The notes under the pieces: model-generated
Databases searched by the model: none
What the model was told of the DNA's origin: nothing
The model's input: only the letters and a program-made list of their open reading frames with translations
Assembly (NCBI GenBank): GCA_900539165.1
Contig: UQAZ01000005.1
Coordinates: forward strand, 49,921-113,920
Direction: 5' to 3'
From: an uncultured Oscillospiraceae bacterium
GTDB taxonomy: Bacteria; Bacillota; Clostridia; Oscillospirales; Acutalibacteraceae
Length of the DNA: 64,000 nt
Part shown: in pieces, positions 35,962 to 44,497 of the stretch
Position numbering within the stretch: the stretch's first letter is position 1
How the letters are laid out: each line of letters starts with the position of its first letter
Position numbers and translations under genes: made by a program

Positions 35962-36882
35962 ATGAAATTAGCAGTTATTTTATTCATTTTGATTTTGGCA
36001 ATTCTTGCACTTGTGCTTGCAAACATCCGAGTAGTGCCGCAGTCAAAGGCATTTGTTATCGAGCGTTTAGGCACATATTTTTCAACTTGGGAAACAGGGC
36101 TTCATGTAAAAGTTCCGTTCATTGACCGTATTGCGAAGGTTGTGTCATTAAAGGAACAGGTTGTTGACTTTAAGCCTCAGCCGGTTATCACCAAGGATAA
36201 TGTTACTATGCAGATTGATACGGTTGTGTTCTATCAGATTACAGACCCAAAGCTTTATTGCTATGGTGTTGAAAGTCCGATTTCCGCTATTGAAAACCTT
36301 TCTGCTACAACACTTCGTAACATAATCGGTGAACTTGAGCTTGACTCAACTCTTACTTCCCGTGACACAATTAATGCAAAAATCAGAGTCATTCTTGATG
36401 AGGCAACCGACCCGTGGGGTATTAAGGTTAATCGTGTTGAACTTAAAAACATCATTCCGCCTCGTGAAATTCAGGACGCAATGGAGAAGCAGATGAAGGC
36501 TGAGCGTGAGCGTAGAGAGGCAATTTTGCGTGCAGAGGGCGAAAAGCAGTCCAGAATCCTCGTTGCCGAGGGTCATAAGGAATCTAAGATTCTTGAGGCA
36601 GAGGCAGAAAAGCAGTCTGCAATTCTTCGTGCCGAGGCTGTTAAGGAAGCAAAAATCCGTGAGGCAGAGGGTGAGGCAGAGGCTATCGCTAAGGTGCAGG
36701 GTGCAAATGCCGAAGCAATCAAAATGCTCAATGAGGCAAATGCAAATGACGCTGTGCTGAAGCTGAAAGCACTCGAATCTTTTGCTAAGGCTGCCGACGG
36801 TCAGGCTACAAAGATTATCATTCCGTCAGAAATTCAGTCTGTTGCAGGTCTTGCAGAGGGAATTGTTCAGTCGGTAAAGTAA
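35962..36882 (+). CDS. SPFH/stomatin-like membrane scaffold protein
   Basis: 306 residues. One N-terminal membrane segment (residues 3-22), the SPFH domain (VPQSKAFVIERLGTYFSTWETGL, then KEQVVDFKPQPVITKDNV) and a long coiled coil with repeated EAE/AEK and ILRAEGEKQS units, ending in a short hydrophobic tail. It assembles into membrane rings and acts with NfeD. Similar to YbbK/QmcA-type proteins. The exact physiological role in this organism is open. Confidence 0.93.
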   Translation: MKLAVILFILILAILALVLANIRVVPQSKAFVIERLGTYFSTWETGLHVKVPFIDRIAKVVSLKEQVVDFKPQPVITKDNVTMQIDTVVFYQITDPKLYCYGVESPISAIENLSATTLRNIIGELELDSTLTSRDTINAKIRVILDEATDPWGIKVNRVELKNIIPPREIQDAMEKQMKAERERREAILRAEGEKQSRILVAEGHKESKILEAEAEKQSAILRAEAVKEAKIREAEGEAEAIAKVQGANAEAIKMLNEANANDAVLKLKALESFAKAADGQATKIIIPSEIQSVAGLAEGIVQSVK

Positions 36883-36986
36883 ATATTTGATAAAATATCT
36901 TTCGGAGGTAGGTCGCTTGACTTATCTCCGATTTTCTGTTATCCTGTTAGGACTGTATGTAAATATAGGAGAAGGGTATTGGTACT

Positions 36987-38342
36987 TTGAAAATAAAAAT
37001 CTCAGAGCATTTTACAACTTTTAAGCTGATAAAGTTTACTGTTCCGTCGATAGTAATGATGGTATTTACATCGCTTTATACTATTGTTGACGGCTTTTTT
37101 GTTTCAAATTATACCGGCAAAACTCAATTTGCGGCAGTAAATCTTATAATGCCGTTTTTGATTTTGTTGGGAGTTTTCGGATTTATGTTCGGCACGGGCG
37201 GAAATGCCATTATATCAAAGACGCAGGGCGAGGGCAAACAGAAGAAAGCTAATCAGATTTTTTCAATGATAGTTACTCTTACCATAATAGTCGGAGTTGT
37301 ACTTTTTGTTTTGGCAGAAATATTTATGCCGTGGATTGTTAATATTCTCGGAGCTAATGAGGAAATGTACCCTTATGCTGTCCTTTACGGCAGAATTATC
37401 GCTGTTTCAACCTTGCCGTTTACGCTTCAGGTTATGTTCCAAAGTCTTATGGCGACGGCAGGTAAGCCTAATATCGGTCTTGCAATAACTATTTCGGCAG
37501 GCGTTACAAACATAATTTTGGACTTCCTTTTTGTCGGGGTTTTCAAATGGGGGATAGTAGGTGCTGCCGTTGCAACCGTTACAGGCGAAAGCATAGGCGG
37601 TTTTGTACCGTTGATTTACTTTTTCTGCAAAAACAGCAGTACGCTGAGGCTTTGCAAATTCAAGTTTGATTGGACTGTCATATTAAAGGCTTGCACTAAC
37701 GGCTCGTCCGAGCTTATGACCAATGTTTCAAGCGCACTTGTAAATATGCTTTATAATGTTCAGCTTATGAAGTTTTACGGCGAGGACGGTGTTGCGGCTT
37801 ACGGCACAATTATGTATGTGAATTTTGCGTTTGTCTCTGCCTTTATCGGATATTCAATAGGCGCTGCTCCGCTTGTCGGTTATAATCACGGCGCAAAAAA
37901 TCATAAAGAACTTCAAAATGTATTTAAGAAAAGCGTTGGAATAATCTTTACCTTTTCCACCGTTATTACCGTTGTCTCAATAATTTTTGCAGGCACAATA
38001 GCAAAGATTTTTGTCGGTTATGATGACGAGCTTTATAACCTTACCGTCAGAGCGTTTAGACTGTTTTCAAGCTCGTATTTGATTATAGGCTATAATATTT
38101 ACGGCTCTGCATTTTTTACGGCACTTAATAACGGACTTATCAGTGCGGTCATTTCGTTTTTGAGAACGCTGCTTTTTCAGATTGTTTGCATTTACTTGCT
38201 GCCGTTTATATTCGGAAGCGGTGCTATATGGCTCTCAATCACCGTTGCAGAGCTTTTAACGCTTGTAGTAACACTCTCTATGATATTTACACAAAACAGC
38301 AAATATCACTATTTACCGCCGCTTAAAAGACATACGGCATAA
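36987..38342 (+). CDS. MATE-family efflux transporter
   Basis: 451 residues, about twelve membrane segments in two homologous halves. N-terminal IKFTVPSIVMMVFTSLYTIVDGFFVSNY and the GTGGNAIISKTQGEGK loop are typical. Expels cationic drugs or metabolites with Na+ or H+. The start is a TTG at 36987, with AGGAGAAGGG somewhat far upstream. Single gene between a SPFH operon and a bidirectional terminator. Substrate unknown. Confidence 0.9.
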   Translation: MKIKISEHFTTFKLIKFTVPSIVMMVFTSLYTIVDGFFVSNYTGKTQFAAVNLIMPFLILLGVFGFMFGTGGNAIISKTQGEGKQKKANQIFSMIVTLTIIVGVVLFVLAEIFMPWIVNILGANEEMYPYAVLYGRIIAVSTLPFTLQVMFQSLMATAGKPNIGLAITISAGVTNIILDFLFVGVFKWGIVGAAVATVTGESIGGFVPLIYFFCKNSSTLRLCKFKFDWTVILKACTNGSSELMTNVSSALVNMLYNVQLMKFYGEDGVAAYGTIMYVNFAFVSAFIGYSIGAAPLVGYNHGAKNHKELQNVFKKSVGIIFTFSTVITVVSIIFAGTIAKIFVGYDDELYNLTVRAFRLFSSSYLIIGYNIYGSAFFTALNNGLISAVISFLRTLLFQIVCIYLLPFIFGSGAIWLSITVAELLTLVVTLSMIFTQNSKYHYLPPLKRHTA

Positions 38343-38343
38343 A

Positions 38344-38379
38344 AAAAGAGACATCTGCCGATTTACAGATGTCTCTTTT
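38344..38379. terminator. Bidirectional terminator
   Basis: AAAAGAGACATCTG pairs with CAGATGTCTCTTTT around an eight-base loop, between convergent genes. Confidence 0.9.
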
Positions 38380-38396
38380 GTTGTGTCGCTATTCAA

Positions 38397-40118
38397 TTAC
38401 CAGCTTCCGCCGCCACCGCCGCCGAAGCCGCCGCCCGAAAATCCGCCACCGCCGCTTGAAAATCCGCCGCCTGTTGAACCGCTGCTTTTCGGAACAGACA
38501 CCATAGATCTTGCAACATTCGGAATTTGGCTGTGCATAAGATAATACATAGTCATAGGGCTGAAGGTGTTGCCGTAATACCAATGAGGTCGTTCAAGTGC
38601 AATACCCTCAAATCTTTTAATCCATTCGTCCGATACGCCAAGCACATAGGCATAGGGGAGAATGTTGTAGAAATAGCTTGGGTCGCTTTCAACGAGCGTC
38701 TCCAACTTTTCTTTTTCTGCGGTTTCAAGAAAAATCTTAAAGCCGTTTATTTTTTGCTTTAACTCGTGTCCCTTATCGGTTCGCTTTCTGATAAAGAATG
38801 AAATTATAAATGCCGTTATACCGATTAACACACCGACAGCTCCCGCAATTACGGTGCCTGTGTCGGTTATGCCCGAGCCGGCAATTTTCATAGACGCTCT
38901 GGCTGATGCAAAGGATATAACCCATCCAAGCAATCTCAGCAATAGCGATTTAGAATCAAACACCTGTTTCTTAGTGTCCGAGGTAAGTGCAATCACCTTG
39001 TCAATGGTGGTGTAAAAGCTGTCCTCTAAATCATCCTCTTTTACAACATCCCCGTACTTAAACAGACCGTCAAAGAATATTTGCTTCATCGGGTCGTTTC
39101 CGCTGTATGCAGTTTGAGCTTTTTTGATTTCAATGGTTTTGCCTTTGAAAAAGCCCTTTTCTTCTTTTTCGATTATGTCGATGTATCCGTCGTTGGCAAG
39201 CTCGATAAGTAATCCGATTGTGTTTTCTCTCGACAGGACGCCCTTGTACCATAGCGCAACCTCTGCGCTGTTCATATTCTCGGGCGGATAAAATTCAACC
39301 ACATCAACGATTTTTTTATCCTTGCCGAATTTTCCCCAAAGAACAAGCACAATGATAAGTGCAAGCAAAGGAATGCCTACTGTCGCTGTTAGCTTTGCGT
39401 AATACTCTTTATAATTAAATACAAAATATCCGTCATCTAAAAACATAGTAACGGTAAGCGCTTCGCCGGGATACAAAGCCTTGTTTACAACGCCTGTAAT
39501 CGTGTTGCCGTTTACGGTGTGTTCTATATATGCACTGTTTTCCGAGCCGTAATTGCCACAGTAAAAGGATAGTTTGTCCTCGCTAAAATTGCTGTCGGGC
39601 ATAGTTATTGAGAATGTAACATCGCTTATGGTTGTGTCCCATCCTGTGCCGATTAGGTTATAATAAAGTGCGTCAAAGCCGTCGTTAATGTCCCTGCCCA
39701 TATCAAATACATAAGATATGGTGTAGCTTTTTTCGCCCGTAATCGTTCTGTCGGGGTCGCCGATTTGGATAACATAGTTATCGCCGTCTTTGTAGGCGTC
39801 ATATTCGCTGTCAACCTGCAAATCTTTTACCCTGCAATGTACCTTCTTGTACGAGCCGTCATCCTGCTTGACATTATTTACGATAGGTATATATCTGTAT
39901 ATTCCGTGCTTTTGAGTGTTAAATAATGCCGTAATGCTTTCGGTAACGGATAGGGTGTTGTCCTTGTTTACCGTGACATCTATGTTGTACGAGCTTATGG
40001 TGTAATCTTGGTAAAAGTTATACGATAAATCATAGTCCTGTGCAAATACATTTATCGGTAACACCAAGCAAAGAATTAAACAAAGTGAAGCAATGATTGC
40101 TCCTATACGCCTTTTCAT
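38397..40118 (-). CDS. DUF2207-domain membrane protein with Gly-rich tail
   Basis: 573 residues. Signal/membrane segment at 7-26, a large extracellular domain (about 30-240) with SYNIDVTVNKDNTLSVTESITALF, typical of DUF2207, and a membrane segment near 240-260. A cytoplasmic part comes next, then two more segments (about 400-445), and the tail is GGGFS and GGGGG repeats ending in SW. Such proteins often follow LemA, as here, with a one-base overlap between the lemA stop and this start. The function is not known. Confidence 0.85.
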   Translation of the reverse strand: MKRRIGAIIASLCLILCLVLPINVFAQDYDLSYNFYQDYTISSYNIDVTVNKDNTLSVTESITALFNTQKHGIYRYIPIVNNVKQDDGSYKKVHCRVKDLQVDSEYDAYKDGDNYVIQIGDPDRTITGEKSYTISYVFDMGRDINDGFDALYYNLIGTGWDTTISDVTFSITMPDSNFSEDKLSFYCGNYGSENSAYIEHTVNGNTITGVVNKALYPGEALTVTMFLDDGYFVFNYKEYYAKLTATVGIPLLALIIVLVLWGKFGKDKKIVDVVEFYPPENMNSAEVALWYKGVLSRENTIGLLIELANDGYIDIIEKEEKGFFKGKTIEIKKAQTAYSGNDPMKQIFFDGLFKYGDVVKEDDLEDSFYTTIDKVIALTSDTKKQVFDSKSLLLRLLGWVISFASARASMKIAGSGITDTGTVIAGAVGVLIGITAFIISFFIRKRTDKGHELKQKINGFKIFLETAEKEKLETLVESDPSYFYNILPYAYVLGVSDEWIKRFEGIALERPHWYYGNTFSPMTMYYLMHSQIPNVARSMVSVPKSSGSTGGGFSSGGGGFSGGGFGGGGGGSW

Positions 40119-40675
40119 TAAAACTCTACCTTTACGGCTTCTCTTTGTGCCGTGTCGTCAACAACAAACATATCTCTCTTTTCAAAATGGAACATTGAAG
40201 CGATAATGCTTGAAGGGAACATTTGCACAAGGTTGTTAAATGATTTAACAACTGCGTTGTAATATTTTCTTGCGTTTGCAATATCCTCTTCCGTTTTCTT
40301 GAGCTGAGCGTTTAGGTCCATAAAGTTTTGGTTTGATTTAAGCTCAGGATACTGCTCTGCCACTATATTTAGGCTCTTGATTGCTGTGTTAAGCTCTGCG
40401 TTAGCCTCGAGCTTTTGCTGTGGATTAAGTGATGAATATCCTGTGTTTCTTGCAGAAATTACCTTTTCGAGTGTCTCTGCCTCGTGCTTTGCGTAGCCTT
40501 TAACGGAGGCAACAATGTTAGGGATTAAATCCCATCTTTTCTTTAGGTAAACATCCATTGTAGAAAAAGCTTCATCAACGGTGTTTCTTGATTTAATGAG
40601 TTTGTTGTAGGTCGCAGCAATATAAAGTCCGATTAATACAACTAAAACGATTAATATAATTAAAGCTATATTCAT
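40118..40675 (-). CDS. LemA family protein
   Basis: 185 residues. N-terminal membrane helix (IALIILIVLVVLIGLYIAATYNKL), then a helical bundle with KRWDLIPNIVASVKGYAKHE and FNNLVQMFPSSIIASMFHF, the LemA hallmark. It ends one base into the DUF2207 gene and begins where the glycosyltransferase gene stops. The function of LemA is not settled; it is membrane associated. Confidence 0.92.
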   Translation of the reverse strand: MNIALIILIVLVVLIGLYIAATYNKLIKSRNTVDEAFSTMDVYLKKRWDLIPNIVASVKGYAKHEAETLEKVISARNTGYSSLNPQQKLEANAELNTAIKSLNIVAEQYPELKSNQNFMDLNAQLKKTEEDIANARKYYNAVVKSFNNLVQMFPSSIIASMFHFEKRDMFVVDDTAQREAVKVEF

Positions 40676-41637
40676 TATAAATTCTCCTTTTGATTATTTT
40701 CGTTATCTTTTTCTAAATGCTCTCTGAGTATATAGATAGGTCTGTTTTTAACCTGAATATACACCTTTGACATATATTCTCCGAGAATGCCCAGCGAAAA
40801 AAGCTGTAAGCCTCCCAAAAGCAGTAACAGTATTATGATTGTTGCATAGCCGGGTACGGCAATTCCGAACGCCAGCTTTTCTATAATTACCGCTATGATG
40901 TATATTACCGATAATACGGACGACATAAGTCCCAAAACCGTCGCAAGCCTTAAAGGGAAGGTGGTAAAGGAAATTAAACCGTCCAAAGCGTAAGAAAACA
41001 GCTTTCTCAGTCCCCATTTAGTCTCCCCCGAGTGCCTTTGTTCTGCGGTGTAGGGGATGTATTCGTTGTGAAATCCGATAAAGCCGAATATGCCTTTGGA
41101 AAAGCGATGGTATTCTCCCATCTGTAAAATCGCATCTGCAACCTTTCTTTTCATCAGCCTGAAATCAGAAGCGCCGTTTTTGAACTCAGCCTTTGAAGCC
41201 TTGTTTATGATTTTGTAAAAGGCAGACTTCATATGGCACATCAGTTTGCTTTCGTTTCTTTGCTCCTGATATGCAGTAACGCAGTCTATTTCGTCGTTGC
41301 CGTTCATAACCTCAAGCATCTGCAAAACTATCTCGGGTCGCTGCTGCAAATCCGCATCAATTAAACAGATTAGGTCGCCCTTGGCATTGCCTATTCCTGC
41401 GAATATGGCAGCCTCCTTGCCGAAGTTTCTGCTGAGTGAGAGTACCTGCACACCGGCATTATCTTGATTTGAGTACAATTCTTTTAATACGCTGTATGTC
41501 CCGTCGGTGCTTCCGTCGTCAACGAATACAAATTCGTAATCGCTTACCTTGCCGTCAAACACCCTGACGGTTTCGTTATACATTTTTTTGACATTACCCT
41601 CCTCGTTAAAGCAGGGGATAACCAGTGATAACTTCAT
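40675..41637 (-). CDS. Family 2 glycosyltransferase, polyprenyl-phosphate type (DPM1/GtrB-like)
   Basis: 320 residues. GT-A fold: LVIPCFNEEGNVKKMYNE, FVDDGSTDGTY, LSRNFGKEAA and the DxD-like LIDADLQ. Two C-terminal membrane segments (about 230-290) place it among enzymes that load undecaprenyl phosphate with a single sugar. Next to an LCP protein, a wall-polymer or glycolipid role is likely. Sugar unknown. Confidence 0.92.
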   Translation of the reverse strand: MKLSLVIPCFNEEGNVKKMYNETVRVFDGKVSDYEFVFVDDGSTDGTYSVLKELYSNQDNAGVQVLSLSRNFGKEAAIFAGIGNAKGDLICLIDADLQQRPEIVLQMLEVMNGNDEIDCVTAYQEQRNESKLMCHMKSAFYKIINKASKAEFKNGASDFRLMKRKVADAILQMGEYHRFSKGIFGFIGFHNEYIPYTAEQRHSGETKWGLRKLFSYALDGLISFTTFPLRLATVLGLMSSVLSVIYIIAVIIEKLAFGIAVPGYATIIILLLLLGGLQLFSLGILGEYMSKVYIQVKNRPIYILREHLEKDNENNQKENL

Positions 41638-41654
41638 TAACTGTTCTGTCCTTT

Positions 41655-43034
41655 TTAGTCGATTTGAATATAGAATACATCTAAAACAGTCTGCATTAGC
41701 TTGTCCTCGTCAGGAGTAAAGTATGCGTTTACATATTCCGGTTTTGATGGGTCAGGCGTTCTTAATTCAACCGTTCCGTCTAATGTGTATGATTTGAAAT
41801 TATTGATACCGTTTGACAGCATTACCGATGCCAAATAGGTAACATTGTTAAGTGAAAGATTTGTCTGACTGTACTGCTTTGCGGTATTGTAAAGGTCGCT
41901 TACAACGCTGAAATCCTTTTTAATTACAGGCAAAAGTGAGGCGGCGAATGCCTTAACATACTGAACTTGTCTGTCGCCTCTCTCCAAAGCTGAGGTTGCG
42001 TGGTCCATATCTCTGCGCCTTACATAAGCCTCTGCCATATCACCCTTGAGCGTTACCTGAACGCCCTCGTAAATGCCCTCGTCGGGTATCGAATAGGTAG
42101 GAGTGAGCGTAACTCCGCCGACAGCATCGTTTAGCGGTGCAATTCCCGAAAGGTCGAGCGCAACATATTTTTCTATCGGCACATTGTAGAGGATTCTGCT
42201 CATAGCCTTTGTTACATTGTTACAGCTCTGTTCTGCACCGTCACCGTATGCGTAAGAAATTGTAAGCTGAACATTCTCCGTTTTAAGAAATACGCCGCTT
42301 GCCGAGTAAATGTCAATATCAACAACAGTATCACGAGGTATTGCAATTACCTTCATTTCGCCTGTAACCGTGTCGATTGCCGCAACCATATCCGCATCGG
42401 CACAGCCGAGAGTGTTGATGTACTCGTTTCTGTATTCAAGCTCTCTCTCGTCGATACCCATAAATGCGATAGGTACGATATTCTCGTTATATTGGTACTT
42501 GTGGCCGTTATATGTGATGATTTCCGAGTGGTCCGTTGTTTGCGCAACAGATGTAAGGTCGTTTTTACCCTTAGTTTTAATCACGGAATAAGCTGTTCCG
42601 ATTCCGCCCGCAAGCAAAGCGATGATTAAAAGTATGATAATTATTACTCTGAGCCATTTTGGCATTCTCTTCTTTTTTTTGCGAGAATGGTGGTGCGAAT
42701 GGTGAGAGTGATGATGCGAATGCTCGGATGAGTGGTGATGTGAATGATGATGCGAGTGTTCTTCCGAACGGTGGTGAGAATGATGGTGTGAATGCTCTGG
42801 CGAACGGTGACTGCCCGATGAAGCGGAATTACCGTTTTGCTGAGGCTTTGCTTCTTTTTTCTCAACGCTCGCATTGTCTTTGTCGTTATTGAGCAGGATA
42901 TTCTCCACCTCTGAGGATTTAGACGAGCATTTTTCCGTCAGCTTAAAATCAGACTCGTTTTCGTCGTTATTTAAGCCGAACAAAATGTTCTCGCTCTCGT
43001 TTCCGGATAAATTTGGGTCAATTTGTCTTTTCAT
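41655..43034 (-). CDS. LytR-CpsA-Psr (LCP) family protein with His-rich cytoplasmic tract
   Basis: 459 residues. LCP enzymes move wall polymers from lipid carriers to peptidoglycan outside the membrane. The LCP domain (about 180-410) shows VPIAFMGIDERE, AADMVAAIDT-like, AIPRDTVVDI, YAYGDGAEQSCN and RRRDMDHATSALERGDRQ. A single span lies at about 127-150. In front of it is an unusual N-terminal region of about 125 residues: acidic/polar, then at residues 76-117 a tract of HSHHHSHH units with 23 histidines, then a KKKKR patch. The tract is expected in the cytoplasm and could bind metal. The start overlaps the end of the sortase gene by 17 bases. Confidence 0.9.
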   Translation of the reverse strand: MKRQIDPNLSGNESENILFGLNNDENESDFKLTEKCSSKSSEVENILLNNDKDNASVEKKEAKPQQNGNSASSGSHRSPEHSHHHSHHRSEEHSHHHSHHHSSEHSHHHSHHSHHHSRKKKKRMPKWLRVIIIILLIIALLAGGIGTAYSVIKTKGKNDLTSVAQTTDHSEIITYNGHKYQYNENIVPIAFMGIDERELEYRNEYINTLGCADADMVAAIDTVTGEMKVIAIPRDTVVDIDIYSASGVFLKTENVQLTISYAYGDGAEQSCNNVTKAMSRILYNVPIEKYVALDLSGIAPLNDAVGGVTLTPTYSIPDEGIYEGVQVTLKGDMAEAYVRRRDMDHATSALERGDRQVQYVKAFAASLLPVIKKDFSVVSDLYNTAKQYSQTNLSLNNVTYLASVMLSNGINNFKSYTLDGTVELRTPDPSKPEYVNAYFTPDEDKLMQTVLDVFYIQID

Positions 43035-43806
43035 CGTTAATTAATACTCCACATACTAAAAATCTATTACTTTTTTGATTTGTTATGCAGGTTGAAAGCA
43101 CAACAATCTTGTCGTCGGTTGTAAGCTCCTTGTCAAGCGTCGTTCTTACACTTTTGACGGTTGATGTCGGATTTTGTATCATATTAAGAAATTCCGAATA
43201 AATCTCGTCGTCTCTAAAATTGAAGCTGTTCATAATGTGTCTGTCGTCGTACTTAAACGCAGAGATTATTTGATATGTCAGCTTTCTGCCGGGTGTGTAG
43301 ATAGTAAAATACGGGTTCTCGTTAAAGGTGTCCTCGTCCTCAAATTTGTGCAGGGTGGTAAAGAATGTATCGCCGTATCCGTTGTGACCGTAGATAACCG
43401 TAACCCTGTCGGAAAAATCGGTAGAGTTCATACTCTGTGTATATACCGCACCCGATGCCGAATATTTTTTATCTGTTGCACTGTGTTTGAGATAAAAATC
43501 GTCGGACTCCCTGCTTTGCAAAATAGGATAATCCACCTTTGTTCCGGGTACATTTATCCATGCGTAAATTTCGTCGTTTGTCTCCTTGAGCGAGGCAAAG
43601 TCAATTGGATTGTTTACAAGGGGAGTGGTTGTACTTAAAACTGCCGAGGATACTATTTGCGTGTCGTCGTCAGCCTTTTTTGTGTCCGCAATGTATTTTC
43701 CAACCATGGCAATGCCGATGATAATCAGAAGTATGCCGATGATTGTAAGAATTATTCTGACAGCAGAGGGTTTCTTGTCCTTTTTGCCGTTTACCTGTTC
43801 TTTCAT
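43018..43806 (-). CDS. srtB: Class B sortase
   Basis: 262 residues. One N-terminal membrane anchor (about 17-38), then the sortase barrel with YGHNGYGDTFF (catalytic His near 140), VVLSTCITN (catalytic Cys near 236) and the Arg of NRFLVCG. YAWINVPGTKVDYPILQ is typical of class B. It should attach proteins bearing an (S/N/P)PxTx signal to the wall, and the protein encoded just upstream ends in SPSTG. The ATG at 43806 is preceded by AGGTGA. Confidence 0.93.
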   Translation of the reverse strand: MKEQVNGKKDKKPSAVRIILTIIGILLIIIGIAMVGKYIADTKKADDDTQIVSSAVLSTTTPLVNNPIDFASLKETNDEIYAWINVPGTKVDYPILQSRESDDFYLKHSATDKKYSASGAVYTQSMNSTDFSDRVTVIYGHNGYGDTFFTTLHKFEDEDTFNENPYFTIYTPGRKLTYQIISAFKYDDRHIMNSFNFRDDEIYSEFLNMIQNPTSTVKSVRTTLDKELTTDDKIVVLSTCITNQKSNRFLVCGVLINDEKTN

Positions 43807-43841
43807 AAATATCACCTAAAAAAAGTAGTTATTGAAAAAAG

Positions 43842-43873
43842 AAAAGACCTATAACAAATGTTACAGGTCTTTA
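43842..43873. terminator. Terminator between the SPSTG protein gene and srtB
   Basis: AAAGACCTATAACA pairs with TGTTACAGGTCTTT, with A and T runs on both sides. Confidence 0.8.
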
Positions 43874-43883
43874 AGCATTAATT

Positions 43884-44396
43884 TTAGTCCTTCTTCTTGA
43901 GTGCTGTCAACAAAGCAATGCCTGCACCTGCTACTGCAACTCCTGCCACAGAAGCACCTGTTGAAGGTGATTTGCCGGTGTTGTCCTTGCTTGGAGTAGA
44001 TGCTGATGTTGATGATGACTTCTTAGTAATAGCGTTGGCTGTAAAGTCCTTCTTCTGCTCAGCAACTGATGCTGCAACACGGATAACAAGAGTTTTGCTA
44101 TCGCTCTTAACGATTGTGTACTCGCCTTGTTCTAAGCCGAGGATTTCCCACTTGATGAATTCGTCCTTGCCGACATATTCGAATGTTACTTCGTACTTGT
44201 TGCTTGGATTTACCGTTACAGTAACTTCGTCCAGAGTAGCAGGCTTACCGTTTAATGCACCTGATGCTGTGAATTCGTGGTCGCCGCTTCCTACGGTGAT
44301 GTTAGAAGAAACTGCAGCCATAGCAGGAACAACTGACATAGCGCCGACTGCTACAACCATCATAATTGAAAGTAATACTGAAACTAATTTTTTCAT
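43884..44396 (-). CDS. Sortase-anchored surface protein with SPSTG signal
   Basis: 170 residues from the ATG at 44396 (GAGGTG upstream). Signal peptide MKKLVSVLLSIMMV...AMA with cleavage near residue 29, one strand-rich domain of about 85 residues, and a Ser/Thr-rich linker. The end is a wall-sorting signal: SPSTG, a hydrophobic stretch (ASVAGVAVAGAGIALLTAL) and KKKD. The motif fits class B sortases, and srtB is next door. The mature domain is not recognised; it may be adhesive or a spacer protein. Confidence 0.85.
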   Translation of the reverse strand: MKKLVSVLLSIMMVVAVGAMSVVPAMAAVSSNITVGSGDHEFTASGALNGKPATLDEVTVTVNPSNKYEVTFEYVGKDEFIKWEILGLEQGEYTIVKSDSKTLVIRVAASVAEQKKDFTANAITKKSSSTSASTPSKDNTGKSPSTGASVAGVAVAGAGIALLTALKKKD

Positions 44397-44451
44397 AAAT
44401 AACACCTCATTAAAGATATAGATTTACAATACATCACTATAATTCGATTTG

Positions 44452-44480
44452 ATTATATCATAAGCAGTCTTATTTGTAAA
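44452..44480 (-). promoter_or_regulatory. Promoter of the SPSTG protein gene
   Basis: On the minus strand TTTACA (44480-44475) and TATAAT (44457-44452) are 17 bases apart. Confidence 0.75.
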
Positions 44481-44497
44481 GTAGTTTTTGAATTTTT

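Noticed and set aside
42659..42892. Frame antisense to the His-rich tract, and the tract as a CRISPR-like repeat
   Set aside because: The repeats are imperfect, short and within the LCP coding frame; there are no unique spacers.
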